Source: Eutypella sp. D-1 (Eukaryota > Ascomycota > Sordariomycetes > Xylariales > Diatrypaceae). Taken from it: a DNA stretch of 64,000 bases. This document shows, in pieces, positions 47,153-60,355 of this stretch. The translations under genes were made by a program, and so were the position numbers. The notes below the pieces were generated by a model. The model worked only from the letters and a program-made list of their open reading frames with translations, ran no database searches and was not told the DNA's origin. Where the stretch lies: positions 372,001-436,000 of the forward strand of contig JAJTTP010000017.1 in NCBI GenBank assembly GCA_023313575.1, in the 5' to 3' direction. Numbering within the stretch: position 1 is the stretch's first letter; each line of letters opens with the position of its first letter.

Positions 47153-48398
47153 ACAACTCCCTCTACTCGATCTCAGCCCATCGCCAAAAGAACACATAAG
47201 AATTACACGGACAATAACGCCTTCATGACAACACGAACTACTACTACACGAGCCCCGCTCTCTCGCATCAGTCAAAGGACTTCTCAGTGGCGTCACGAAC
47301 TTGGTGGCGCAGGAACGATAAGGACACAAAAAGCTGACGACGTGGACTCGTGGCCATTTGATGGTATTGAACTTTTGGAGGATATGGCTGGTCAAGACAT
47401 CACGTCGGGTGGAAACATCAGGAGTGTTTACGAACACTGAGCCAGAAGCACTCGAGCGCCGAATAGTTGACACGCATGCTACTCGCTATGACCCCGCGTT
47501 TGCTAGAATCAATGAAAGGCAGACACTGCTTCTGAGACATAATTCTCCTTTGTGACCCTATTGATGTGAATAAAGCCCACCGTAGCTACCCCGGCTCTAC
47601 CTTGTGAACAGTGTACTAGAATTTCGTTTGATAATTACCTAGGTACATAGCCAGATCATAGATGCCTATCAAGTGTCACCGGGGCTATACATGATCCGCA
47701 ACTTTCGTCAACCCCCATCATGAAGGTGAGTGGCAGGTAGGTAGGTAGATGCACCTAATTGAGGTACAATAATTGAGACAACCCCACTAGTCCTGTACGT
47801 GGGATATTCAGACGAACTGAACGCTGGAGCTAAGGAGATGACTTGGTATGACATGCAACATGATAGATCTGACGATGCATAGAAGAAGCTTACCCAGCTG
47901 TACCCCGCTGGAGGATTAGGTAACCACATCAAAATATAAAATTACCTACCTTAGGTAGGTAAGTAGTACCTACTTATCAAATTGAGGTCACTCTTGCCAT
48001 TTCAAAATCGCCTACTTATCTGTACCTAAGTACGTGGGGTGTAACCTCACTTTTTTTTCCATTCACCGCCTGCCAATTCCGGGCGCTATCTCCACTCTCT
48101 AACAGATCAAATCAATTGCCGGTGGATCCCAAAGATTTTTTGTCCTAAGCAGCTGCATCCAGCACTGACTTCACACCACCAGCAAGCGTGCAGTAGTAGT
48201 AGTAGCGGATTTACTACTACAAGGCAGAGAATATGGGTTAACATAATACCAGCATACATGCAAACATACAAACATACCCTGAAGCACATGTACAGTCGCG
48301 AGCACCTGGACAACTGACTTTTCAATCCGAATTATCCGTTAGACAGGATAATATCCAGCCAAAGACATTTCCTTCTCAACTCGTAACCTGGCAGCCAG
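47153..48398. other. Region between RPL41 and RPA49
   Basis: Begins with the RPL41 3' UTR. A 71-codon frame at 47225-47440 looks acidic/polar at its end but has no family match I can recognise. Palindromic ACCTAGGT-type words occur at 47637-47644, and an ACCTACC/GGTAGGT inverted pair at 47944-47961. The right end is the RPA49 promoter. Confidence 0.5.
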
Positions 48399-49921
48399 AT
48401 GGCCCACGGAAAGGAAAAAAAGAGAAAAAGGACCGAGGATGGCGCTCCCAGGCCTAAGAAGAAGGTTGCCATTCAGGATTCTTCTTCATCTCAGCAATCC
48501 CAATCACACCCGCAACCACAGTCAAGCACTATTAGAGTCGCTTCGATACAAACGGCCAAGAGATGCCCTCCAATAATAGGTATTTAGCTTCTAGACTCTG
48601 CCTTGCGTTCGGTCAAAACGGTGGAAACAGAAAGTCGATCGCTGACAGGATGGATGAACAGCCACATCCCCTGGTCTTTGCATACCCAGTTCAGTTCAGT
48701 TCACCACATACACGAAACCACAGACTCCCGCGCCGAAACGAAGCAAGAAGAACTCTTCGTCAGAACTTCTCTTGCATTCATCCTCACATCCGAAATTAGA
48801 TTACACGGCTAAAGAAGAGGGTCCCGGAGGTCGAGAATCTCACCTCAAGCATTATATTGGTGTCTTTGACCCTGAGACTTCCCAGCTGTCTGTCATAGCG
48901 GCGAAGAAGATGGCTGTTAGAGGTGTAGTTCGGACCCAGCAGCCACCTGAGGAGAGCATGGAGGAGCGAACAGCATCCAAGGTAAATTTAATTCATAGAC
49001 ATGAGTCAAATTTATGGCCTATCGATCAATTTTTTAACTATCATATAGACGACGATGGATATGCGCAAAGATCTGGGTCATGCGTTCGGTACGAAGAAGG
49101 CGAAGAAGGCCCTTGCCGCCGTTACAGAGAACGCGATAGCACCAGAACAGGGCCTTACCAGCGCCGGTGCCAGCCCGAGCAAGCTCAATGCCTCGCAGCG
49201 AGCCGTCATGGACTCCATACAGGAAGTCACGGCAGGCATGGCCTCCCGAGAGGACCTCCAGGCAGCCGCCGACGCCGCCAAGCCCGTCCCGCCCGGAAAC
49301 TTCGACGCCGAGGAAGTCCAGGATGTCTACAGGCTTGAAGAGCTGATTGGAGGCGAGATACTGAACTCCATCCCTATCAAGGACTGGCAGGATCAGATCA
49401 AGAAAAACACCACCAAGCAGCACCAGAGCGCGTTCGTAGCGGGCCGTCTGGTCTCGATTGGACAAGGCCCTGATTCAGTCAAGAGACTGCGGGCTCTACG
49501 TTACCTAGACCTGCTCGTCAAATTCCAAAGATCAGCCAAGGCCGGCAAGGAGCGAGGCACGAAGCGCGTCCTGCCCAAGGACAAGCTGCGCGAGGCCCTG
49601 CAGCCCGCGCCGGAGCCGGTGGTGGAGAACATCCGGCGCAAGTTCTCGACCAGCGGGGAGATGAGGAAGTTCCACGTCGATCTGGTGCACACCTACTGCT
49701 GCGCGCTGGCGGCCGTGCTCGCCAACTATCACTTCGACACCAGCACCCTCCGATACGACATGGGCCTCGACGACAAGCAGTTCGCGCAGTACTTCCGCGA
49801 GATCGGCGGCCGCGTGAAGGTCGTGCGCGGCGCCGAGAAGGGCACGCAGACCCAGATGGCCACGCTGTCGCTGCCCCTCGAGTTCCCCAAGGTCCGGTTC
49901 CAGCGGCCTAAGGGGCGGTGA
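48399..49921 (+). CDS. RPA49: RNA polymerase I subunit A49
   Basis: A Pol I-specific subunit that, with A34.5, aids initiation and elongation at rDNA in the nucleolus. Exons are 48399-48579, 48662-48981 and 49049-49921, giving 457 residues. A Lys/Arg-rich start (nuclear/nucleolar signal) and a Ser/Gln stretch lead to the dimerisation domain. That domain includes CPPIIATSPGL across the first junction, SSELLLHSSSH, LDYTAKEE, HYIGVFDP and the VRGVV segment. After the second junction, MDMRKDLGHAFGTKKAKKA and ENAIAP follow, then the tandem winged-helix C-terminal half. Intron 1 (82 nt, CTGAC branch) removes a stop and shifts frame. The unspliced frames here do not encode A49. Intron 2 is 67 nt, with an ATATAG acceptor. 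It converges with RPF1. Confidence 0.93.
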
Positions 49922-50826
49922 TCATCATCTCCCGAACTCGGTCGGTACGGTAGTCCGTTTCCCAGAATGTGGGAACCCTCTTTTTCCTTAGATAGTTTTC
50001 TCAGGAGTAGCAGCACCATTTCCCATCGTTTGGTGCAGTCCAGGCCACGGCGTCTATAGGGTTCCAGAGTATGCATTGCCTCAGCAGGCAAGGAGGGGGG
50101 GGGGGGGGTTCTTATGAAGGTGCTTATGAAGACGCGCTTGCTTCCCTCTCTACCATGAAGTGCTTGGTGCCAATTGATAATATCATAGCATAGCTTTTCA
50201 TCCCCAGCTACGTTCATTGACGGTCTGTGACACCTTTTATAATTTTATCCGACGAGCTATGGCATGGCGTAGGTAAGTCTTCCTTCCCGGCCCAGGTAGG
50301 AAATGTATATCCGATTTCTTTTATGGCCGGGCGGAGAAAAATCCAGACGTTGACGTGAAGAGGAAAAAAAAAGAAATGAGGGAGTCGAGATCGTATCAAT
50401 TACTTCATTCTTGGACACATGTGAAGTGACAAGCTATTCTCTTAAGTCCATACGTGACTGTGTTGTCGTAGTGTGTATTTAGACTGCCGTGCCGCGGTGC
50501 CCTAGGCCAGGAAAAGCTTTACTTATGTAGGCATACCCAAAGTTGAGAAAGGATAGTTACTCCCTGCTGGCCCCTAATGACATTAACACATGCATGCATG
50601 TATACGAGGCAGTACGATCACCAGGTGTCGAGATACCCCTTCCGTGTGAGGGGCCGCAAGCTAGAGTGAGAACATTGACGGCCCTTACATGGGATGCCAC
50701 GGGAGACACAGCCTAGATAAAGAGCGCGCCATATTCGGGTATATATATAATTCTTTGCAAAAACACCGCCGCTCCGTGGCTATTATAGACAAGCGCATAC
50801 TTACTACACCTCCTGGGCACCTCCGC
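49922..50826. other. Convergent 3' region between RPA49 and RPF1
   Basis: No gene is seen. A 14-base G run lies at 50095-50108 and ATGCATGCATG palindromic words near 50592-50602. It should contain the two 3' UTRs. Confidence 0.5.
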
Positions 50827-52334
50827 TCACAAGTTGAACCGCGTGCGCACCTTTTCCATCTTAGCCTTCCACTCCCACTCGACATTCCCGTTTTGCTTCT
50901 GCTTTGTCTTCTTCTTGTCCTTCGCCGCAGCCCCATCCCCATCCCCAGCCCCCGGCCCCGACGCCGGGTCCTCGACGACCACATCGCCGGGGCCGGGATC
51001 GGCGCGTCCGATCCCGCGGTCGATGCGTCGCAGCTTCAGGGTGGCGCGGGGCCCGAGCTCCTGCAGGCCGGCGCGGATCTGTTCCATGCCCTTGAGCTCC
51101 TTGCCGTCGGCGCCCACTACGCTCTTCTCCGTCGCCCGCTTGTCCCGGAATACGTACCGGTGCCGTCGTAGGAAGATGTAGTCGCGTTGGTTGTGCAGCG
51201 TTACCTGTTATGGGGGGGGGGGGTTCATCATTAGCTTCGGTTGGGTGGGCTACTACTGGGCTGAGCGGGACTGGAGTAGGGGTTTTCTGAGTTTTTTTGG
51301 CATGGAAAAATGTAGAAGCAACTCACCACCTGCCGGCCCTGAAACTCAGGGGTCCGGGGAAAAAGGGTCTGGAAGAGGCGGGCGGTAAGCACGCCCAGCG
51401 GGGTCTTGAAGTTGTTGAGCAGCAGCTCGGGGTAGTGGTTGGTGGGGTTGCCGTGGTGGGGGATCTTGCGGCCGGGGATCCAGTTGGAGATGGAGAAGTG
51501 GGCGGTGGGGCCGGCGGGCAGGTGGACGACGTCGAGGCCGGAGGGCCGCTTCTGGTCCTCGCGCAGGACCATGACGGCCGTGAACCCCCGGTTGGCGGCG
51601 AACCGGCTGATCTCGCGCAGCGAGTACTGGTGCGCGTGCCGCCGGCGCGCGGCCCGCGGCACGTACTGGCTGCTGGGGAACAGCGTGCAAAGCAGCCGCG
51701 CCTCGTCGTGCAGCGTCGAGTTGATGGACGTCGTCACCAGGAGCTTCGGCTCCGCCGGCTGTGCGCCCTCCGCGAACAGCGACGGGAACTTCGACACCAG
51801 CCCCTCCGGCGTTAGGTCTAGGTTTGTGCTCGTCGTCGAGGGCGCCAGGCTGTCGTCTCGTAGGACTCTTCTTGCGCGGACCTTGGCGGCCAACTCTTCG
51901 TCCTTCTCGTCTCCGTTCTCGTCTTCGTCGGAGTCGAGCATGCTGTCTTTGTCGTCCTCGTCCTCATCACCATCATCCTCTTCTTCCTCCCCGGCAGCGG
52001 CCCTCGCGGCGGCCCTCTCGCGCTCCTCGTCGGCCTCCTCCTGGGCCAGACGCCTGCGCTTGAGCAGCTGCTCCATGTCGACGGCGGCGCCGAGGGAGTC
52101 ATCGTCGACGTCGTCCCAGACGCGCTTGCGGTCGAGACTAGCGGGCACGTTCTTCTCGACGCGGGCGCGGCGCAGCTCCGGGTCGCGGGACTCCTCCTTC
52201 TTCCGCCGGAACCGCGACTCGCGCCGCTCCTTCTCCCGCTCCTGCTTCCGCTTTATGTACAGCGACTGCCGGTGCAGCTTGTTGCCCGTCTTCTTCGACA
52301 GTGATATCGACGAGGAGGAGGACGGCCCCGCCAT
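50827..52334 (-). CDS. RPF1: Ribosome biogenesis protein Rpf1 (Brix domain)
   Basis: A nucleolar factor needed for 60S-subunit assembly and 27S pre-rRNA processing. Exons are 52334-51327 and 51204-50827, giving 461 residues, longer than yeast Rpf1 because of its acidic linker. A basic N-terminus ([19 protein letters not shown]) is followed by RRKRKEE-like and RVWDDVDDD segments. A highly acidic low-complexity block comes next (residues about 110-155). The Brix domain (about 190-400) includes [50 protein letters not shown] and [23 protein letters not shown] across the splice site. The C-terminal tail is Lys-rich and ends in a [14 protein letters not shown] helix, typical of Rpf1. The 122-nt intron contains a G/C homopolymer (51212-51223 on the + strand). 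Confidence 0.94.
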
Positions 52335-53626
52335 GTTGTTGGCCCGTGTATCGGGGGTTTACTATAACGTCGTTCTGTTTTGGGGGAGGGGGGGTATGGT
52401 TTATCTCGAGGAGGTGTGGAATAGAGGCCCAAGGCTATTGAAGAGACGTTATTCACATTCGGAATTGAATGGGAATTGGCAAGGGATAGGATTGAGGAGC
52501 TTGAATGCGCTTGTTCAAGAAACCCTCGACTTCTGTTAAAATGCTAAGAAACGCTTGCTCAATTGCTTTACATGTACTTGGAAATTTTAGTGGAGCATTG
52601 CAGAAGCTGACCCGATTTTCTTTGCTGATAAGCAACAGATAAGGACGACCGCGACTCCAATGGCTTGATTACATAAGACTATGAAATAGCTGAAAGGTGG
52701 GGCAGCACAGCAGGGGCTCTAGGCTATCGAACACACCCGGGACCTGCACTGATGAAACTCCCCGAGCCTGAGGTTCGTGTAGTAGAAAAAAACTCCCTTC
52801 TGGCTACATACCTAGGTACATACATACTAGGGATGTAAGTAGGGCAGGAGAAATGGACTAGTATCCGTATCTCCTCTTCGAAATGAACATGTGATACCTA
52901 ATGATACTTGTAAGGTTGCAAGCTAAGTGTGCCCAGGTGTTTTGTTACCTTAGTCACATAGGTTATGCACCTAGGGCTATGCCTTTTTATTCTTTCTCGA
53001 GTGTACCTATCGAGTTGCCCAGTCTCGCTCTGATGATATAAGCCGTTGAAGGTAGACAGATATCTTATTCCTGGTACGTGCTGTATATGGCTGTAGATAC
53101 CTACGAATCCATGGATAGGTCGTCAGACTTTCATGGATTGAAGAGATGTCTTTCAATTATTTTGGGAACAAACAATTACTATGTAATTACTCTCCTTCCG
53201 AAGTCACGACATCAGAAGTAGCGTGTAACACTATCCTGAAGCACTGCCGTTAGGAATAGGACGAACAACGTTCAATCTAGCCATGGATGTGATGTGATCA
53301 TGGCCGAAGCATCTCCTATAACCTACCTGTCTGACAGCATAACCTAGCACCTAGGTAGAGCCGATGTACGTGAGATACAAATCTACACAGGGGTAGGCCT
53401 ACAGGCAAGACAGGCTAAACAGGCATGGAGCATTCCTGCATTAGCTGTATGTGAACAAACAGATTGAAACAACATATCTATAGGCAATTACTCTGACGTA
53501 AGGATCTACGCCGTCGCCAAAGGGGAGATTGAGTGTATATATCCGCATATAACTGAGACACAACTCTCTAGAGCCGGCACCGGAGTCGATCCGTAGCGTT
53601 CGCCCAGTCAATACAGAGAGACAGCA

Positions 53627-53657
<31 letters not shown>

Positions 53658-56600
53658 TGCCAAACATCCAGACAGGCTGATAGGATTGGAAGCGTCTGTG
53701 ACAGGATCTGCGGGTTGGAAACAAAATGCATATGCAAATGCAAGAATGCTACCCATCTGCTTACAATTACTCACCTGCTCGGCTGCCGATCACCTGAACA
53801 GGTAGGTATGCACGCAGTTATTTTAAAGTATGGCGGTAGGGCGGCGACTGGCTCGTCATTGTATGCTCATAATATATGTACGTCGGCTGGGTCGGTTATG
53901 ATCAAGTTTGAAAGGGGAGTTTAAAGTAGAGGGATGCGGGTACTCGTGGATCCCTCTAACTTTAGTGGATGTTTTGAAGCTCTACCAGCGGCGCCTTTAA
54001 ACATTCGAGGTACAGTAGCCGGTGCCATATAGACAACGATGAGAGAACAGCTGAAACATATCTGAGCGCGTATTTCTCCAGTAGATAGAACTGTGTAGTA
54101 ATCTGTACTGGGTGGCAACGAGAATACGCATCTATAATTATGGATATGAAACGAACAGGGTGACCTCGTGGCAGGCTTGGGTGCAACAATGATGGAGTCT
54201 TGGGGGGAGAGCCTCATTGGGCAGTATAGGACAGGCAGTGGCTCTTAAGCAGGTATGGATACAACTACGGCGCCATCAGATATGGGGGTTTCGTAGCATC
54301 CACCTGATGGGATGATGGCATGGGAAAAAGGGACGATGTATGTACTCCGCACCATGCCGGAGACATTCTAGAAGAAACGCCTTGGACATCATCATGGCAA
54401 GAGACTGGCAAAAAAGGGTTAGGATGACAGCCGGTTTCAGAATCGGCGGCCTCATTACTGTAACCAACTAAACTGTCCTGTCTCGGGAATGTAATTACCA
54501 TAGCATGTAGATAGAATGCGGATGGATCTTATGGATCTTCGCATTACTTCATGGCATGCATAGAGAATACGAATGATGGTGCGATCATGGACATTGACAG
54601 GAGAGAACGAAAAGACGACCAAAAAAAAAAAAGCCAAAAAGAAAAAAAAAAGGCTCCGAGTAGATGCAATGCCCAGGTTGATCCGATCTCAACTTGGCAG
54701 CGGGCCGTTATTTTCGCATCTCATTTCATTTCTCTAGTGGAGCGGAGAGGACTAACGCCTATCAAGCGCTCTTTACATCCGTGGATAGTAACGATTCCCA
54801 ACTCGCGGAGATGCTTCTCCTGCAGTGTAACCGGATGCCTACCTGCCCACCTGCTAACCTGTTAGGTACCTACTGGGGAAGCCATATTGACGATACTACC
54901 ATAGTAGGGACTGGATTTGGGCGCCGCAGAGAGATTCTAAAGCCGATAGATTTACACCCCATGAACTACCTTGGTTAACATATGTAGGAGAACACTGCAT
55001 TTAAAGAGAATCTCTTCGCTAGGGGGCTAACCGACCTGAAACAATCAACCGGAATTTTTTTTCCCTCTCTCTCTCCCATCGTAACCCCTGACCTGACAAG
55101 CCTGACTAAACTATTATCCTCCTTGTCTTGGAGGGCGAGGAAGATCTACAGAATGGTCTGATTTTGCCGCCAAACTAGGAACCATCAACGATACAAAGAT
55201 TGGCCCCCTTCAAGCCCCTAGATAGATAGACCCCTACATAGACCCCCAGACCCCTATCCGAGCCGCCGCTGCAAACCTTGGAACCCAAAGAAGGAACCCA
55301 AAAATTCAATAGACAATGGATATCGGATTATCACTTCAACCCCTGAAAGTCGGAAGAAGTACTTATCCTAGGGAGATAGTGTTGAGCCTGTGAATGAATG
55401 CTCATGCTCCCCAGGGCTTTTAAAATGATTACTGGAGATTCTTACTATAGCATAACGTGCTTCATCTATATCACATTCATAGGTTAGGTGCTAAGATGTA
55501 CCCAAGGTTGAATATCCCCATATAATCCTCGACGTTGGTACCTGATAAGTACCTGTTTAGGTACCTACTTGGTAACTGCAGGTGAGTTAGTGACTTAGGT
55601 AATCTCGGCACCCAATAATCCCACTCCCATTCCGTGCAACCGGTGACTTTAAGCAGGAACCCTGTTGTAAAGCATTGACAGAGCCCGCTATGATCTAAAT
55701 AAATTGGTAATCGATATTGTTGAGATAATGATCGTATGTATAATGCATACCCGAGTACGACAATTTGTAGAAATTTTCTTTTTTCCCTGTAAACTTTGTT
55801 AGTATCCTCTTTCTCTGTTTTATTTCCAAGATTTGGACAACAACAGCTATGGGAGTTCGCCTGCAGAAAACCAATACCTAAGCAGGTACTTAAGGGCTGG
55901 TGCTACATGATAGGTACATTAGTTAGGTATTTCCATATAAAGATCAAGAATGGCCACCTGGGCAGCTCCCTGACTGCCTGACCACTAAACGCCTCCCTAG
56001 GTTAGGACCGACTCCATGTATGGATAGGACCTGATTACCTAGGTGGGTAATAGGGGGTGGGGACCCTTCTCCTGGTTCGTCCAGTGTGTGTACGAAGAGC
56101 TGGTTAAAGGTGGGACACTAATAACTCTCTAGCCGCCCCCCAAGCGGCCCCCTCTTTCCCCCATCTTGAAGTCCCCCCCTCAATTGCTCTGTTGCTACGC
56201 CGTCAACCTCCAGGGCTGGGTATTTGGCCATTGATTTTACACACCTACATATGTACATACAGACTACAGATCCTATTACACCCCCCTTTAGACTGGAGGT
56301 ACTTACTCCGTACCTCCTCTATACCCGACCAAACGAACCTTGGAACTGTCCAGGGCTACACTTACCTGCCTAGGTACCTTACCAAGGTACCACTTACCAT
56401 TTGCCATTCCCCAAGGTTAACTAACCACCTGGGCACCTGGGCACTTACCATCAACAACAACCCAACAAGTACAACACACTGGAACACACTGGGATTTGTT
56501 ACCTACCTGACTTACCTGACTGGTAGGCAGGCAGTTCGAGATTAATCCATCCATACAACTACACCTACTGCCATCACTACAACAGCAACAACAACAGCAA

Positions 56601-57671
56601 CAACAGCAACGTCTACAAACCAAAACCCTAACTCTTCACCAGCATACCCGTATTTTTGAGCGAGAATCACGGATATAGTTGGCAAATCAGAGATAACCTA
56701 ACTACAGGCAGAATCAGGTCGCATTCGAGACGAGGCTCACTCTTCTTAATTTGCCGCCCCCTTTTTCTTAGCACATGTTGAACCACCACCCGCCTCACCC
56801 ACCTCATCCACGTCACCCGCCTTCCTTACCTACTCATTTTCGACTTATACCTCTTCCTTGAATGAATCGCCATCTAACTAATTTCAACGCTTTCATTCGA
56901 GATTGAGTGGTTGGTTTTTATTGTTTCTCCCTTCCAGAATACCCTCTTCCCCGGCGAGCAGCTTATGCCACGTCAAGTTAAGACGTCAATATATTGCCGG
57001 TATTTCGGTATTTCGGTCCAGTTAGGTCAACGTTGTCCCGGTATCGCCATCGCCGCTGGCCGTTGGACGTTAGGCCTTCACGCCTTCGTCTAGGAGACAC
57101 TTAGCCGCTCCTTATTGTTAAGGCACCGGGCTATATCTCATAGATGAAACCGCAAACGCGAAGCCATACATCATCATAAAACGAACAGTACGTAACACTA
57201 TATCAACATAGGTTGCGTCGCCAAAGGAATCAATCATCTGGAAATTCTGAAAGGAATCCTGTGTCCGCTGTCCGCTACCCGCCGGTACAGCTTTGCCTGC
57301 TCTTTGTTCTTCTCCCTTTCCAGTCTCAACTCTTCCCCAATAATAATAATAACAACTGGCATCATTCACAATGGCTGCGCAGAATAGGTGCGTCTTTTTT
57401 CATAATCACACCGCTTCCCAAATCAACACATACACATCTCTTAGAGATCTAGATCTGTCGTTACCTTCTTCTTCTGGTACTGTTACTATCGGCTTTCTGC
57501 AATATTTGCATTAGCTAGGTAGCTGAGCCACCAACGGCCATCTTTATAAGGCCAGAAATACTTCCCTCCCTCCCTCCTTCCCTCGCCCCTGTTACCTCCT
57601 GCTGCCTGTCACTTGCTACCTGTTACCTGCTGCCACCTCTGCCATATTCACGGCGAGACCATTGGCTGACC
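52335..57671. other. 5.3-kb gene-free tract
   Basis: The left end is the RPF1 promoter and the right end the long, pyrimidine-rich CLA4 leader (57541-57660). No frame longer than about 117 codons, none recognisable. A CAG microsatellite lies at 53622-53657 and a CAACAG tract near 56581-56611. ACCTAGGT palindromes occur at 52810-52817, 53349-53356 and 56037-56044, and AGGTACCT clusters near 55541-55580 and 56361-56395. Confidence 0.55.
53622..53657. repeat. CAG trinucleotide microsatellite
   Basis: About twelve CAG/CAA units in non-coding DNA. Frames reading through it encode only homopolymers and short flanks, so no gene is called. Confidence 0.88.
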
Positions 57672-60355
57672 ATGGCGAATTTGCGAAGCGTTTACAGCGG
57701 CCAATTTATGAATCCTGGACCCGCACCGCGACCTCCAACTGATGGTAGACCCCGCCTAAACCTGACACCCAGTGCTAACCTTCCCGGTAATATGGTCAGC
57801 TCGCCTATCACGCGAACCGCCACCTCGACGTATACCGGATCCACCATCTCCTTGCCGCTTGCCCGCGAACGATCGAACGTCGTCGACGGCATGGGAGGAG
57901 TCGCAGTCATCAAAGAAGGCTGGGCCCAGGTCAAGGAAAGCAGAAATTTCATCCAGCCGTGGAAACAGAAGTACCTGATCTTACGCAAGGAGTCGCTCGA
58001 TTTTCACAAGACCGAGGGTGGTAAGATATCTTACACACTTTACTTGAAGGATGTAGTCGGCGTCGGACGAGTCGAGGCAGCCGGTACTATATTCGAGATC
58101 AAGAGACAGCCTAACGGTTCCTCTACGAGCCCTGGCGACGACGACGGTTCCTTGAAGACGCTTCATATCAGGGTCAAGAGCGACGATGACCTCTACGATT
58201 GGATAGACCTCCTTTACGGACGATGCCCCACGATGGGAGGCGTCAGCAACCCGACAAACTTCTCTCACGCTGTTCATGTTGGATTCGACCCATCAACCGG
58301 CCAATTCGTGGGCCTACCAGCTGAGTGGTCCAAGCTGTTGAACTCCTCGGCTATCACTAAGGAAGACTACGAGAGGAACCCCCAGGCCGTCTTCGAAGTC
58401 TTGGATTTCTATTCGGATCTCACCAAGAGAGCAGATAACCCTCAGCAGTACCCAAGCCTTACTCCCACACCCCCACCAGGTGCCCAGAATAACAAGCAGT
58501 TGGGATATACGGCTGGTAATTCTGTTGCCCCGCCCCGTCCTCAACCGCCAACACAGCAGCAGCGCAACAACAGCTTCCCTACAACTCCTTCACAGCAGTC
58601 CGGACCCCCTCCACCTCGGCCGTCGCCACCAAGCACCACCTTACCCCTCCGCCAGCAGACACCAACCGGCCAGAATTACGCGGCTCAGGATGCCGCCCGC
58701 GAGGAGCAGCAGCGTAAGAAGCAGCAAGAGCTGCAAAGGCAGAAGGAGATTGAGGAGCAGAACCGTCGTGATTTGGAAGCCTACAATGCGTCTTTGCCAA
58801 CCAAGAAGATACCAATGGCTCAGCAGGAGATTGGGGGAGGATATGGCGGACCTGCTTCCAGCACAGACCGCTTCAACCCAACCAGGGCAGCTCCTCCCGC
58901 ACCCAAGTCTTCTAACCAGCAGCCTGGTTCCCTACGTGCTCAACGGCCTGCTCCGCCCGCACCAAACTCTCAGGCCCAGAAGCCTGCCTTATCATCGCCG
59001 GCCAGCTCCGGTTCGCTGTCATCGCGTGATCCTTCTGGTGGCCAGTCGGCACAGCGCATGCCTCCCCGAAACGACCAGCCTTCGGCCTCGCAGAAGTATA
59101 CTAACAATGCGGGCTCTTCTCAAACTCGACCCAATGGCCCAGGTCAGTCCCAACAACAGGCGCGTCTTCCTGCCGCGCCGAAGCCTCTTAACGTGCCAGC
59201 GAAACCGTCTCAACCCCAAAACGACGGTATCAAGGCTGCCGAGGCCGCATTGACGGCGAAGCCATCACCATCTGAGAGGAAGCAGGATGTGCGCATGTCG
59301 ACGATGTCGGAGAAGGAAGTCATGGCTAAGCTCATCGAGGCGGTCTCGAAGGACGATCCTAACCTATCTTACGCCAAGCAGAAGAAGATTGGCCAAGGTG
59401 CATCTGGCTCAGTCTACGTGGCTAAGGTCAAGGAGGGTGCCGTTTCAGCTGTTGCCCGCGAAGTACTTCGCGCACATGGCAGCAGGGCTCAAGTTGCTAT
59501 CAAGCAGATGGATCTGGCACACCAGCCTCGTAAGGAACTCATCGTGAATGAGATCATGGTCATGAAGGACAGCAAGCACAGGAACATCGTCAACTTCCTC
59601 GACGCCTTCCTCCGTAACAACAACGCTGAGCTCTGGGTCGTCATGGAGTACATGGAGGGTGGTGCTCTCACTGATGTGATTGACAACAACCCCGTCATTA
59701 CCGAGGAGCAAATTTCGACGATCTGTCTCGAGGTAAGCAGACAATCCTTCATCAATTGCGTATGAACTTTACTAACGTTATTCTAGACCTGCCGAGGATT
59801 ACAGCATCTGCATTCTCAAAACATCATTCACCGTGATATCAAGAGTGACAATGTTCTCTTGGATGCTCGCGGCAACGTCAAGATTAGTAAGCAATTCGCG
59901 ACATCGAAGCCAAATTGGAGGATAATGAAGCTAACCAACATCTAGCCGATTTCGGTTTCTGCGCCAAGCTTACCGAGACAAAGTCGAAGCGAGCCACTAT
60001 GGTTGGTACGCCGTACTGGATGGCTCCCGAGGTAGTCAAACAGAAGGAGTACGGCCCCAAGGTTGATATCTGGTCATTGGGTATCATGGCTATCGAGATG
60101 ATCGAATCCGAGCCGCCCTACCTCAACGAGGAACCTCTCAAGGCCCTCTACCTGATCGCAACCAACGGCACGCCCCGCCTCAAGAAGCCGGAGAAGCTGA
60201 GCAAGGAGCTCAAGGCTTTCCTGTCTGTATGTTTGTGCGTAGACGTCAAGAGCCGTGCGTCGGCCGACGAGCTTCTGCAGCACGACTTCCTGAAGCACGG
60301 CTGCCCCCTCGGAAGCTTGTCCGAACTGCTCGCGTTCCGGAAACAAGGCAAATAA
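57672..60355 (+). CDS. CLA4: p21-activated kinase Cla4/Chm1 (PH-CRIB-STE20 kinase)
   Basis: A Cdc42/Rac effector kinase controlling polarised growth, septation and, in plant pathogens, infection structures. Exons are 57672-59732, 59787-59886 and 59946-60355, giving 856 residues. A PH domain spans about 78-185 ([10 protein letters not shown] ... [11 protein letters not shown]). The CRIB motif [15 protein letters not shown] begins at 192. A Pro/Gln-rich linker runs to about 560. The STE20 kinase domain has GQGASG (574-579), Lys611 (VAIK), HRDIKSDN (702-709) and DFG (722-724, across intron 2), then GTPYWMAPE. The insertion before VAIK is typical of the Cla4 class and separates it from Ste20. Both introns (54 and 59 nt) carry CTAAC branch sites. 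The PH domain distinguishes it from Ste20, which lacks one. Confidence 0.95.

Noticed and set aside
47225..47440. 71-codon frame downstream of RPL41
   Set aside because: Probably within the RPL41 3' UTR; no family or conservation evidence available from sequence alone.
51439..52539. 366-codon frame antisense to RPF1
   Set aside because: Ser/Arg-rich shadow of the acidic/basic low-complexity coding strand of RPF1.
58480..59253. 257-codon frame within CLA4
   Set aside because: Alternate frame of the Pro/Gln-rich linker of the PAK kinase, which has clear domains on both sides.
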